From Gibbula magus (Eukaryota; Mollusca; Gastropoda; Trochida; Trochidae): a DNA stretch of 64,000 bases. A program made the position numbers and the translations under genes. How positions within the stretch are numbered: position 1 is the stretch's first letter; every line of letters begins with the position of its first letter. The notes beneath the pieces were generated by a model. It was not told the DNA's origin. It did no database searches and saw only the letters and a list, made by a program, of their open reading frames with translations. The DNA lies in contig OW388293.1 of assembly GCA_936450465.1 (NCBI GenBank), positions 31,935,860 to 31,999,859 on the forward strand, read 5' to 3'. Of this stretch, positions 1 through 11,700 are shown piece by piece.

Positions 1-1100
1 AGATAAATCAATAAAGATCAGATGGATTTTGGTCAGGTTTAGTATTAGATATTTTGATAGAATCCCCATGCAAGCAGTAGATCAATGTCACAACTCTACA
101 GAACCAATGGGTGTATCTGGTCCAAATTTGGTATCATTTGAGGAAGTTTTATCTTAAGTTTTAGAAAACTACTTGTGAGAGATTTTGATGCAACATGTCA
201 AATATGTAGTGTAAAGTGAGCGTGAAATTCATTTGCAGTAGGCCTATATGTTGCAAATAAGTACAGCCAGACTGGTAAACTTTCACCCTAAACAAAACTT
301 GCCCTTTTTAGACAGAAGTGACCTTTAAGTGACTAATGTGGTAATGCCATTATATAATCAAGACGTCAAACATGGGTGTTTTGCGTTGTCTGAGCCCTGA
401 CAGATGTGTGTGTGGTGCTTGTGTTCATGTGAAACATTCCAAATACCAACTTGCAGGCAACTGAGGTACTCCATCTAACATAATCAATCACCTTTATGTC
501 TTAAATGCATGTTTTTTGGTAAAAATGCTACCAGGTGATCTGTCCACACTAAAACAATTAACTTTCCACCTATTAATCTCCTGTGAAAGATACTGCAGTG
601 TAATATTTATATGTGTCAATATTACACTAGTGTACTGCCACAAGGTAAATGGTAAATATATGTCATCATAATGATTCTTGGTTCGCCTTCAAAGTACTTC
701 CGTCACATTCATATTGACAGTCTTTGATTCACACATGTTATTACATCGAAGGCAAGTTCTCTCAATTTATGTTAGAAGGATAACAAACAGAACACTAAGC
801 TGGTTGAAAGATCTTTCTATAACCTGTTTGTACTCGTTTGATACCATATCATGACTAATATGACTTGGTTGATATGGAAGGTATGTTACAATGGATGGTA
901 CAGTGGTATTATGCTCTATGTACGGCATGGACAGCTGATGTTGATTAACACCCTAAATAGGAAATTATACATCATATTCTATCCATGATCAACACTTTCT
1001 TCAACTGATGGACTCCTAGTGAATGGTTGTTTTAACTTAGCACCTCTAGTGGTGGCATGAGTTGTGTACTTACAACAGTCATGCCCACAACGTTCAAACG
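1..1100. other. Non-coding, probable GOPC intron
   Basis: AT-rich sequence with no exon, repeat or RNA gene that I can support. Because the next exon at 5182 enters mid-codon, the stretch from 1 to 5181 is presumably intron. Confidence 0.5.
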
Positions 1101-1104
1101 TTAC

Positions 1105-1310
1105 GAGGCTTGGATAGCGCAGTGGTTAGTGCGTTCAGCTTTGGATCAAGAGGTCCTTGATCCAATCCTGCCAGAGGCTCGGCAACTTTGTCTGGTTTAG
1201 AGAACTGTTGGGTGCAATGCTACACTGAATTTCAGCGTAGTACCACCCATGGTTCACTAGTTCCAGCCAATGCTTGCAGGTTGCACCGCAAAGCTGCTAT
1301 AAATTTGTGC
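1105..1310 (+). repeat. tRNA-derived SINE, diverged copy
   Basis: The A-box-like TAGCGCAGTGGTTAG, the anticodon-arm GGATCAAGAGGTCC and the tRNA-unrelated body GGGTGCAATGCTACACTG match the better copy at 5928-6205. The B box is damaged (TTGATCCAATCC instead of GGTTCGAATCC), so it is unlikely to be transcribed. The 3' tail is missing. Confidence 0.85.
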
Positions 1311-1399
1311 GCAGTTTCCGCCGCCCGCGCGTTTTGTATTGGCTATAACTTTTTTTCTAGAAGGTTGTGAGAACTCATATACATAACTACTTACTTATA

Positions 1400-2215
1400 C
1401 CCCTGGGGAATTTTTTTGACATGTTCACATTCAAGGTCAAAGTTCAAGGTCACAAGTTCTGAAATCACTAAAAAAAATTCTTGTAAACATGATAACTTCA
1501 AACTTTTTATACCCCCGAATCGGAAATTCCGGGGTTTATTGTTTTTCACCTGTCCGTCCGTCTGTCCGTCCATCCGTCCGTCTGTGTGTTTGTCCACAAA
1601 AACTTTAACCTTGGCCATAACTTTGGATTGCTCAGAGCTAGGACTTTCATACTTGGCATGTGCATACCTTGTGATGAGACCTTCAGATGAGGTCATCATA
1701 TTTGACCCTCTGACCTTGACCTTGCCGCAGTGGACAATATTTAGAAAATGTTAACCTTGGCCATAACTTTGGATTGCTCAGAGCTACGGCTTTCATACTT
1801 GGCATGTGCATACCTAATGATCAGACCTTCAGATGACCTTGTGACCATGATCTTGCCGCAGTGGACAATATTCAGAAAACTTTAACCTTGGCCATAACTT
1901 TGGTATATCCGGGGGCATCCATGTTTAACAAACACATCTTGTTTTGTGCTATTAGGCTCTTATTTGGTATATGTGAAATATGGAGAAAGACCAAGATTTG
2001 AAAATGTTTTCGCTAAAATCTGTCAAAGGTCAAGGTCACAGTGAGGTCAAAACTTAAGCATGCTTTTCTGAATATGCCGTATTTTAACTATGGAGACTTT
2101 GAGTCATTGCATGATTGTTATACACGATGAAAAGTGATCATTGATGGTGTGACCTTGAAGGTCAAAGGTCAAGGTCATGAGATATTGGTTAAAGATAATA
2201 GAACCTCACAGTTTT
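1400..2215. repeat. Mollusc-type TCCGTCC / AGGTCAAGGTCA dispersed repeat
   Basis: From 1506 the text runs ATACCCCCGAATCGGAAATTCC, TGTCCGTCCGTCTGTCC, then two units of about 140 bp starting TTTAACCTTGGCCATAAC (1601 and 1750) and a third partial at 1877, closing with ATATCCGGGGGCATCCATG near 1905. Flanks carry the hexamer-like AAGGTCAAGGTCA several times. Such blocks are common in molluscan genomes. Open frames on both strands here are by-products of the repeat. Confidence 0.75.
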
Positions 2216-3717
2216 GTTCGATGTTAATTCGTTTATTCATATAGACAATACTTTCAAGTAAACAAAACACTAACTAGTATTTCGAAGCGTCACCTACTTA
2301 GCCAGATATCGCGGTTCAAAGTGAGTAAATTTGGCCTGCTAATTATCTCATTCTTCAAACAGTTTTCCGCGGCCCCTCAGTGTAGCATAACCTTCGAAAG
2401 CGATGTGACGTCATACACAGGAGTTGCTACAATGAAATCCTTAGGCGATTTGTCTATTTTCTTCGATGATTCGTTTAAAACACAATAACAACTTTTGACA
2501 TTGTAAGTTTCCGATAGAATGGGTATTTGTGCGTCTATAGGAAGTAAGTTCGGAGCTTTTGAAGGATTTTTCGATATTCAGTTGCAGGTTTTAGTTTGGT
2601 TCTTTTACCAATCGACCGGAGCGTTGGGTTATTTTATATAGGCTACAATATGCTTTGAAATGAATAATTTCAATTGTAAACGTCACTATTATTTATTTTT
2701 TTGTTGTGCTTGATTTTAAGTTAGAGAGGTCAGTATAGTTTGAGGTCTACTGGGTCAATATTTCTCATGGTGATTTTTATTCATAATAGAATAATTGCAT
2801 TATAACTTAGACATTTTCAACATTGTTACTGGTGTAATGTAGAATGCTGAAAATCTAGTTTTTGATTTCTATATTAATTCTATATTGTTCAGAAGTTAGT
2901 CGTGAAATCAATACTCACTATAATTGCGCTTAATGCATTAACACCTTTGCTTTGATGTCAGATATCGGTCACTGGACCGGTTCAATTATATAAGAGGTGT
3001 CGCGTCAAGATATTACCAACGTCCTGTCAAATGACGTAACTGGTGATACTTAACTGGTCGTTACACATACAAGATACACATATAGGCGACATTCAGTCTG
3101 GACAGGGTGAGCCAATCAAAATTAGGAATGTTATATTCAGCCAACGAAATTTAAGAATATTATATTCTGTTATTTCGTCGGTGATAGCAGCCGGTCATTC
3201 ACTATTATGTATGATGCACACCGATGTACATGGATTAGCAATCATATGGTCACAACAGGTTAGTTATTTAAATCAATAAGGACATTGTAAAGTATTGTTA
3301 ACATGCGAACTAGTTAGAAAATCATCACAATGTAGTGACACAATTGTTGATATGTATTTCTTTTAATTTGTAAAATGATATAGATATATACGTCGCAAAA
3401 GTCTCGTTTTTCGTTGAGTAGGATTAGCATGGATTCTGGTTTGTTTGCCGATCCAATTTTGTATACTTGTGGAAACACATTGTTGAATGAATTGTTTTAT
3501 TGAATCAAAATACTTTGAGATAGTATCCTACATATGTGCTGTTATTTCATTTCAACTGTTAAATAATGGAATAGATACGCGTGAGACATAGAAACGAGAT
3601 ATGTATCTCGATCATTTGGTACATTCGCTTGTTCTTCAGTCAAATCTTTGTTATCGCTTGACTTACGTTGTTCAAAGCGAGATCTCATTGCTAGAATAAG
3701 AGTCTGATATAACGGAA
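2216..3717. other. Non-coding, no feature recognised
   Basis: A 78-residue open frame at 3043-3279 ends near a GTTAGT, but it has no recognisable homology and no supporting exon partners. Treated as intronic. Confidence 0.4.
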
Positions 3718-3888
3718 ATGGTCAGTGGCTCCGGGGCGTCTCGCTCCAAAACCAGTTCCTCACAGGTCGGTTCGCTCCAAAAAATGAATGAGAAGTGATA
3801 GATTTGTTGTTGTTGTTTTATGTAATAAGAGCGAACCAACCTGTGAGGAACTGGTTTTGGAGCGAAACGCCCCGGAGCCATGGTCAGT
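3718..3888. mobile_element. Hairpin MITE with 9 bp target duplication (MULE-like)
   Basis: The element at 3727-3879 (153 bp) has inverted ends of about 49 bp: left GGCTCCGGGGCGTCTCGCTC, right GAGCGAAACGCCCCGGAGCC. It is flanked by the direct repeat ATGGTCAGT at 3718-3726 and 3880-3888. A 9 bp target duplication with long inverted ends is typical of Mutator-like non-autonomous elements. The inner part carries a (TTG)n stretch. No coding capacity. Confidence 0.85.
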
Positions 3889-5181
3889 GATGGACATTCA
3901 CGCAGTAACTGTATAGAATTGACACAAAGAAAAGACAATGGCAGTAGATTTACGCTGAAATATCCACTCGGCATTATCGGAGACTAAACAATCTAAACAC
4001 ATGTGTACAACAACCAAAGTTTATAAACGACTGAACAGAATATGCCGACATTATTTCTAATAGCTTTGATCACTTTTAGGCTGTTTTGACAAGTGAAATC
4101 AGTGAAAAAAACGTGACGGCTATACGTGTGTAAAAAGGAAACAATAACATAAGCCAGCTACCCGTTGAGCAGGACTCCTGAGTAACACGTCACACTTCTG
4201 CTAGCAGCTGATTGGCTAATGAAACGTTTGGCGGCTGTAAAAATGAAGTATTTTTTAAAAACGTTTTTTCCACTATTTTGGGGTTGATTTGTAATCCAAT
4301 ACTTTTGTGTCGTTATTCTTTACTGTTGTCAGAATCATTTCCGCGAAGCCTACCCCCTGAGGTTAGCATATCTTTAAGGCCACGTTAAATTAATCCTTTG
4401 ATCAAATTTTGAAAGAAGAAATAGGTTTTAAGAACAAACTTGTGAAAAGTGACCCCAGTGATGATTACCCCGGGTAGTAATAACTCGAATAATGAAAAAA
4501 AAATTGTTAAAAAGAATTCCCATTTCATTGATGCTGAAGAGAAGGCGGAACAGGGAAAGGCGAGACCCTAAGTTTCGGAGCTGCTCTGCTTTTGCGGTGT
4601 CCTGCAAATGCTAATCTAGTATTTTTATGTCTTTATGTTTTAAATCTAGATAAAGCCTAGCACATATCCATTCAAATATAAACAATAAGAAGTGAAGCCA
4701 TTCATCAGTGATAATTAAAGTTTCAAAAGCTTTTCTACGGCACAACAGGACATTGTTGATTAGCTTAATATATGTTAAGTATTAGGTATTTATTACTTTG
4801 TGAATATTCTATCAATATATATTTTTTATTTAAAAAAAAATAAGAATAATGGAAATACAGTGTTTTTTTATTTCACATATTGCAAAAAAGCAAGATGACG
4901 TCTAGTCAGCAAAAGAAGTCTATCTTTAAGGTTACTTTGTGAATCAATCAGTTATGAATAATGTAAATACATTGATCAGGGGTTAGGCTCCAGTGAGCAG
5001 CATACTAATAAGATTAACAGTGAAGCTGTGGATCGAATTAATTACTGCCAAATCATGATGTTATACAAGATAACACAGAGAAAACCTGCTAGTAGGCAAC
5101 GGCTATGTTGCATGTTCTGGGATACATAAGGGTTACGGTCAAGCAAGAGTTGATGAACTCATGTCTATTTGTTTGTTGCAG
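3889..5181. other. Non-coding GOPC intron
   Basis: AT-rich intron sequence upstream of exon A; poly-A/T runs at 4495-4520 and 4810-4875. The acceptor polypyrimidine stretch TTTGTTTGTTGCAG lies at its end. Confidence 0.5.
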
Positions 5182-5347
5182 GATCCAACAGATCCAGCTG
5201 TTAGGTCGAGACATGCGGGGCTCGGAACACGACAAACTGTGGAACCAGTTAGAGGCAGAGATACATCTTCATCGACACAAAACCGTCATCCGAGCATGTC
5301 GAGGACGCAGCAACAGAAAGAAGAGGCTACCGGTACCTCCCGGCCAT
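5182..5347 (+). CDS. GOPC: GOPC exon A: end of coiled coil and post-coil block
   Basis: Acceptor TTGTTGCAG ends at 5181 and donor GTATGT begins at 5348. The exon enters with one base of a split codon and leaves in phase 0. It encodes [21 protein letters not shown] and a basic stretch [12 protein letters not shown] ending PPGH. The match to this part of GOPC is nearly residue for residue. Confidence 0.95.
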
Positions 5348-8300
5348 GTATGTTCATGTGGTTCATTACGTACTGTTTATCAAAGCTGGTTCTTACTTCC
5401 ATTAATTTCATCTTCAAACTCTTTACTTGCCTGTTTTGACAGATGTGTACCTCATTAAAATGGCTTTTTGATTATATGAATTTTAAGTAAAAAACAACTG
5501 GTGCACTTGCACAAAACCCCTTAGACTAAGGATACTATAGTCATAACATCAAGTTACATTCACCTTAATTTACCGAAGTTCTTTTTTGACAAATGTGCCT
5601 TTGGTTTTAAGACATAGTTATTGTGTAAATGTTCCCTTTTGATTGAGTTGCTCTTTACTCGATGGTTGAAGAGTCATAAAAATATTCAAAAGTATATATA
5701 GTTATGTATGTATAGTTACCTTCCTTTGATTTGTGTGTACATTAAATAGATTTTAATCCAAGCACAATAGAAATCATATCCTTACTTTGGAAAGGAATTG
5801 TCAGTTGCAATCTGTAGTATGCAAGAATGATTACATAATCTGTCTATCCATATTCTAGAACTTCCTATCTCTGAAAAGAAAAAAATATTTTGGTGATGAT
5901 CCAACTATAAATTTACGATCCGTTGTGGGGGGCGGGATAGCGCAGTGGTTAGCGCGTTCGGCTTCGGATCAAGAGGTCCGGGGTTCGAATCCCGCCAGAG
6001 GCAAAGCAACTTTGTCTGCAGTAAAGAACTGGTCTACACACAGGAAGGTTTGGGTGCAATGCTACACTGAATTTCAGCGTAGTGCCACCCATGGCCTAGG
6101 TACATGGCGTTGCGGGTTTTCTCCCTGCAATAATACTAGCAGTCGTGATATAAGTGAAATACTCTTGAAAGCGGCGTTAAACCCCAACTCACCTCACCTC
6201 ACCTCACGATCTGTTGTGTATTTTCAATGGCAAGCTTGATTATATGTGAATGAATACATACTGTGTACTTATATATTATGTATATTGTAGGACTTTCAGA
6301 CCCTTAAGAGGAAGCATGGTTTGGGCGAGGCTCGGACAATCACCCTGGAGAAGAATTCAGACGAGGGCTTAGGGATGTCAATAACTGTAAGTCTTACTGC
6401 ATTGGTGTCAGGTTCAGAAACATGTTAACATAATTTGTTGTGAATATTATATATCAGCAAACTGTGGTCCCTTTTATATCAAAATATTTATTCAGGGAAT
6501 TGACTCAGCATACACAGATCCATAGATGTATAAATTCAGGTAGATCCATTAGAGCAAGACAAGCTCTACCAAAAGGTCTCAAGTATTACAGATCTATTTC
6601 GTTTGGTGATCTAAGGGAGAAAACGCTTGAAAACTTTCGTGAATGTCATCCAAGAGCATCATTACCAATGCTCACATATATCACCACAATGTCTAATCAC
6701 CATGTCTATGTCTAATCACCATGTCTATGTCTAATCACCATGTCTATTTCTGTCAGCATTGACATTGTTACAACTGGTTCAGGTAGATGTATTAGAGCAA
6801 GACCAGCCTTTTATGACTGCTTTACCACAAGGTCTGCTGAAATACAGATCTCTTGCATTTGGTAATCTAAGGGAAATAACTCTTGAAAACTTTGTGAATG
6901 TCATCCAAAAGGCTCATCACCAAAGCTAACATGTTTCACCACAATGTATAACTGCAAATTGTCACAATGGTGTCTATAACTCTCTGTATTGATACTATTG
7001 ACATAAGTTACATGGTTAATCTTATTTCTTTGTTTAAAAGATAAACCAAGGATCTGGAATATGACTAATGTTAATGAGTTATGAATCCTGTAGATCACTT
7101 TGAATTCAGCAGCTTGTGTTTAAACTACCTCAAGCATTATCAATCCTAACATTTTAAACATCGTTTCACAATTGTCAACATCACACAGTCAAATGTTGTA
7201 TTGAATTCATTTCCCCAAACCCAGGGCGGGAAGGAGCACGGAGTCCCAATCCTGATATCAGAGATCCATGAGGGGCAGCCTGCTGACCGATGTGACGGAC
7301 TCTTCGTGGGAGATGCGATTCTCTCCGTTAACGGTATCGACCTGAAGCAATCTAAACATTCGGAGGCAGTGCAGGTGCTTTCTCAACAGGTACGCTGCAG
7401 GTGTTCAAGTCATCCCTTGAAATTCACATCTAATTCACATTTCAAACCTATGGAACTATCTTTTCGTTCCCAAGCCCTTCTAACTGAGATATTGAATAAG
7501 AATTTAATTGTGATGATACACATCCAATCCTCATTGAATACGATACTTTGTTTTCAGATGAAAATCTTTGAGTTATCTAAAATCAAATAATTTAGTCTCC
7601 ATGATTTCTGTTGCTCTCAAATATTGGAAATGAATTGTTAGTTATGTGTACTTTGATAATGATTGTGGAAACACCATGTATCATTAGTATCAATGTGTAT
7701 TTCAGCAAGGGGAGATAACTATGGAAGTGATGTTTGTTGCCCCGGATGAAGACAGTGATGACGAGAACAAAGAATATGAAGATGAGCACGGCTTCAGGTG
7801 AACACTAAAATTATCTCTAGTAATTAATATTGATACAGTCGTCTTTAATCATTGATCATCATAAATGCCTTTGTACAGCAAGTACAAATATCCAAGACTT
7901 CGAATTCTGCACACCAAATTAATAGAAATGATACACTTAAGAAATGAAATGAATATACATCGAACTTAAAGAGACAGTAATGCCAGGAAGTTTTGAGGTT
8001 TCGGGGGTATATGAACTTCTTTATGTGTTATATTGTTAAACCATGATTGTATAAGATACATCATATTGTGAACCATATTGTTCAGAAAGTCAATTATATG
8101 AAGATTAACAAAATATATTTTTACTGAACTGGAGTATTTGAATTTTAAGTCTACAAACACTCCAGATGTACTGTTTCTCTAAAAGTTTTCAGTCCGTTTT
8201 CATGTTGTATCTCTTCCTGTATGCGTCCAGGTATAGGATATACGACGATGAAGTGATCAGTGACACAAGCGACTTCAGTCGGCCTGAACCACCTCCTCAA

Positions 8301-8751
8301 GGGAGACTACTCACTAACGGACCCTCGTCACCAGGGGGAGCCAAACCAGTCGTTAAACACGAGAACACAGTAAGGTAACTTACGCACAGAAATTCTTTTC
8401 ATTTGTGAAATAATCATTATGCAAGATGAAGGCTTATGTTTCATAATGACAAAATTGGGATCAAATGGGTCCTGATGATGTAAGCATACTTCAAAACGTT
8501 AGATATGTTCACAATAAAGTAGTTGATATCAACAAAATCTTGCTGTTCTTATGCTGATATTATTACATTGTAGATTTGACTCCCAATTTCTCTTATCCTA
8601 CAGTCAACATAAGAGCGCCAGTAACGCCATGGCAGCAGCCTCAGCATCAGGGGGCAGTGAACAGAGGGTCGCAGTCGGACATATCCAGCCCAACGCGATC
8701 CAACACCAGCAGCTTGGAGACAAGGATGCGGTGTTCAGCGGGGACCACTGA
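5182..8751 (+). CDS. GOPC: GOPC (Golgi-associated PDZ and coiled-coil protein), 3' exons
   Basis: Six exons joined in frame: 5182-5347, 6291-6386, 7225-7389, 7706-7797, 8231-8374 and about 8604-8751. Every junction is GT-AG and the phases agree (0, 0, 0, 2, 2 after the first). GOPC is a peripheral Golgi/trans-Golgi scaffold whose class I PDZ domain binds C-terminal peptides of membrane cargo and whose coiled coil binds syntaxin-6 and Rho/Rab partners. The first exon carries the near-invariant [16 protein letters not shown] block that follows the coiled coil. The PDZ carboxylate loop reads GLGMSIT, then [15 protein letters not shown] and the alpha-B helix SKHSEAV with the class I histidine. 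An acidic DSDDEN-YEDEHG linker follows, as in vertebrate GOPC. The amino-terminal exons with the coiled coil are not in the window and must lie to the left. The PDZ domain looks intact; only the C-terminus is uncertain. Confidence 0.95.
5928..6205 (+). repeat. tRNA-Arg(TCG)-like SINE, full length
   Basis: The head is a tRNA-related region: A box TAGCGCAGTGGTTAGCGCG, anticodon loop CTTCGGA (anticodon TCG), B box GGTTCGAATCCC. The body has GGGTGCAATGCTACACTGAA, and the end reads GAAAGCGGCGTTAAACCCC followed by a (CTCAC)n tail. A 13 bp target duplication ACGATCYGTTGTG flanks it at 5915-5927 and 6206-6218, with one mismatch. It lies in a GOPC intron in the sense direction. The intact boxes and good duplication suggest a fairly young insertion. 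This is the reference copy for the other two in the window. Confidence 0.93.
6291..6386 (+). CDS. GOPC: GOPC exon B: start of PDZ domain
   Basis: Acceptor TATTGTAG ends at 6290 and donor GTAAGT begins at 6387. There are 32 whole codons, phase 0 to 0. It carries the PDZ beta-A strand (ARTITLEKN) and the carboxylate-binding loop GLGMSIT. A leucine-rich KRKHGLGEA linker precedes the PDZ domain. Confidence 0.93.
6530..6960. repeat. Diverged tandem duplication, about 241 bp unit
   Basis: CAGGTAGATSYATTAGAGCAAGAC begins at 6538 and again at 6779. Both copies continue with AGGTCT, ACAGATCT, ATCTAAGGGA and GAATGTCATCCAA. Between them an 18 bp unit TAATCACCATGTCTATGT is repeated three times (about 6692-6748). 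Lies in a GOPC intron. Confidence 0.8.
7225..7389 (+). CDS. GOPC: GOPC exon C: PDZ core
   Basis: Acceptor AAACCCAG ends at 7224 and donor GTACGC begins at 7390. There are 55 whole codons. It encodes [24 protein letters not shown], the GDAILSVNG loop and the peptide-binding helix [12 protein letters not shown]. The class I-defining histidine is present. Confidence 0.96.
7706..7797 (+). CDS. GOPC: GOPC exon D: last PDZ strand and acidic linker
   Basis: Acceptor TATTTCAG ends at 7705 and donor GTGAAC begins at 7798. It encodes [12 protein letters not shown], the last PDZ strand, then an acidic run [15 protein letters not shown], and leaves in phase 2. Confidence 0.95.
8231..8374 (+). CDS. GOPC: GOPC exon E: post-PDZ segment
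   Basis: Acceptor GCGTCCAG ends at 8230. The split codon restores RYRIYDDE, matching the RYRLYLDE of vertebrate GOPC. The donor is either GTAACT at 8375 (phase 2, used here) or GTAAGG at 8370 (phase 0), which would lead to an early stop in the next exon. Confidence 0.88.
8604..8751 (+). CDS. GOPC: GOPC terminal exon (frame uncertain)
   Basis: A strong acceptor TTCTCTTATCCTACAG ends at 8603. In phase 2 the exon then reads [18 protein letters not shown] and stops at 8751. Using a nearby AAG acceptor ending at 8613 instead gives a serine/threonine-rich tail with [14 protein letters not shown], stopping at 8770 with a C-terminal ASVV. The second reading looks more like real protein, the first has the better splice site. 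Alternative use of the two acceptors is possible. Confidence 0.65.
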
Positions 8752-11700
8752 TAGAGCTAGTGTTGTTTAGATTGACTGTCAGTCAGTGGGGAAATCATCG
8801 GGTTCTGTGTTTCAATATTATCCATGTCAAATGCTGTTCAAAACCTGATTGGTTTGTGGTTGGACCTTATCATTATATTATTTCTCATCATGTCATTGTT
8901 TGTTTCACTGGTGTTATCATTGATGATGTCATTGATGTTATCTTTGATGGTGTCATTGGTGTTATCATTGGTGATATCATTGATGGTGTCATTGGTGATA
9001 TCATTGATGGTGTCACTGGTGTTATCATTGAAGGTATCTTTGATGGTATCTTTGATGGTGTCATTGATGGTATCTTTGATGGTATAATTATATCATTGAT
9101 GATGTCATTGATGGTGTCATTGATATCATTGATGGTGTCATTGGTGGTATCTTTGATGGTGTCATTGATGATATCATTGATTGTGTCATTGTTTGTATCA
9201 CTGGTGTAATCATTGATGATATCATCGATGGTGTCATTGTTTCACTGGTGTAATCATTGATGATATCATTGATGGTGTCATTGATGGTATCATTGTATCA
9301 TTGATGATATCATTAATGGTGTCATTGGTGGTATCTTTTATGGTGTCATTTGTGATGTCATTTATGGCATCATTTTTTATGTCATCGAGGGTATCATTGG
9401 TGATATCATCAAGGGTATCATTTGTGATGTCATTGATGATTTGGTGATATAATGAATTTTGTGTTAAATATCCATGTCAAATGACCAATGTCATTTTCAT
9501 TACTTAATGTCTGTGCTTTGTGACATCAATGTTGAAAATAATGTTATTGAAGGTATAAGTTTTAATGGGATGTGAAATATATTTTGAAATATCAGCATGG
9601 TTTTTCATTCATGTTTCATTTTAGGTACCATTATATTCTTAAGGAGAACAAAGAAGTCATTTTATTCTTGATTGGAATGTCCAAACTAACCCTATCTGTA
9701 TCACGTAACATCATTCACGTGATGTTGAAAGTTGACATCATTCTGTGGAGTTCACTCATTGTGATATTAGTGATAGAGCACGGGAAACTTGTTGATCATT
9801 GACTGATAGTCAGTTGGTGATATCACTGTGGTTTTGTATCGTACCATATAACTCTGAGGTTCCTGTCAGATGGTGATGTTGTCTCTTGCACTGTGAAGAT
9901 ACAAAGATGCTGAATGTAGGGCTGATTAATATATTGTAAGAAATGTTAAGAATGATATATATACAGCTTCATTTCTGTTTATAATCAATGCTTTGTGGGC
10001 ACTAAGCTTGAAATTATTTCATATTTTTCTTTTAGATTTTCTAAATCCTATCTTGATTGGATCAATATTGCTTGCGTTTGGTTCTCTTTTTGATCTGTTT
10101 CTGTTAATGCAATATTTTTGGGATGTATACATATTTTAGCATGCTTTTTGAATTTGAGTTTTTGCTTCTATAACTAACAATAAGACATGAGTATTTTCAT
10201 TTCATGTATAGATTTATGTAAGATAATGTTATTGATAAGTTTCTTGTACCATTGAAGTATTGAACTAACTAGATGTATATTGACATTATGTATCATTTTA
10301 TATATATGTATATAAATATATAGAAACCTGGTTAGTAACATGTTATGCTGGCATCACTTACATTGAAGAGATGATATCACGTAATGACCACATATATATA
10401 TATATTCATGGTATATATTCTTTACATGTTGGGAATCTTGGGATTATTGCATTAGGCATTTGATAACTCAAATTTCATTTTCCCTCATTTAAGTGAAAAT
10501 GTATTCATGGCCCGTATCTACAATTGCTTTTATAAAATGTTGGTAGCTTTATGGTCATGCTTTGTTATCATTCCAGTGGTTAGTGTTTGTTTGTCTGCTT
10601 CAGATATCTTATGAAGGTTCTGGTATACTTCCTGGGACACAATTAGAAGATAAACTTTCTGTGTTTGAAAATCAGCGGCATACAGCAGAATTATTATAGC
10701 TCTAAATTACATTTAAAGTCAAACATGTTGCATGAGGCTTTAAATGGATAATTTACAGCTATAATAGAAAATAAAAGTAAACAGAGCACTGTATAACCAA
10801 ATTATACTGTCTCTGATTTTTCACAGTAGCCAATCAGATATGAATCTTTCACAGAGTTATGATAGAATTCATATTTGCACTGGTACATATATACATATAC
10901 ATAGTTCTGACATTGTTTATGTTTTATCTTATGAGTAATGTAGGCCAGTCTTTGTTATTATCCTTTCAAGAACACAACAAATAACAAATCTGAAGTCAAC
11001 ATGGCAGTTCTAAATTTGATATGATTTATACATATTGTTTCATTGGACTAATTTGATTTGTGAATCCATCTTTTCCATATTTACATTAATCACACGTTGG
11101 CAATTCCAAACAATCACTCTATTTTCAATAAAGTATTAAGCAATACCAAAAAATAGAAGTTTGAAAACTTTTGACAGAGTATGTTGATAAAGTGACTTAA
11201 AGAACAAACATTGTTAAAGGGTAGTTCAGACAAGTGACACGTATCTTTGAAAAGAAGTATTATTTACTATATGTACTTCATTTATCAAATTATTTCTTTG
11301 AATTTATGTTTGATTACTTATAATTTTATGTTCAATGTCATTTTCATGTACATGATGTTAAACAAGTTGTTTCTATGTTCATTGTTATGTCTTGTCATTA
11401 AAATATTGAATTCCATTTTGTATATATTAAATGTGTTTCATGTTGACTCCCAAAAGAGGATACTCAAGCCACATCTTCCTACAAAACCTCTGTTACAAGT
11501 AGGTTACGGTCACATCGTGTTGCTCTTACAGAGATGTTACTTTATTCTAGGATTTAGTATTATCACTATGCTTCAGATAAACTAGAGCACATTCACAGGG
11601 GAGAATCAAGTCACTACGAAGATTTGAGGCCATATATTGAAAAGATAGAAATATTGTAGAATATCTGTTGAGGACACAGTTGCAGTTGGAGGTCATGAGG

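Noticed and set aside
1391..1754. Frames of 102 and 112 residues on opposite strands
   Set aside because: Both are produced by the TCCGTCC dispersed repeat.
5928..6005. A functional tRNA-Arg gene
   Set aside because: The anticodon stem is mispaired and the region continues into the SINE body and tail; it is a SINE head.
8760..9209. Open frames of 149 and 87 residues
   Set aside because: They are the minisatellite read in two frames; the residue pattern simply follows the repeat unit.
11247..11585. 112-residue frame with hydrophobic stretches
   Set aside because: Composition is what AT-rich DNA gives (Ile, Leu, Tyr, Phe, Asn), with no splice partners or known domain.
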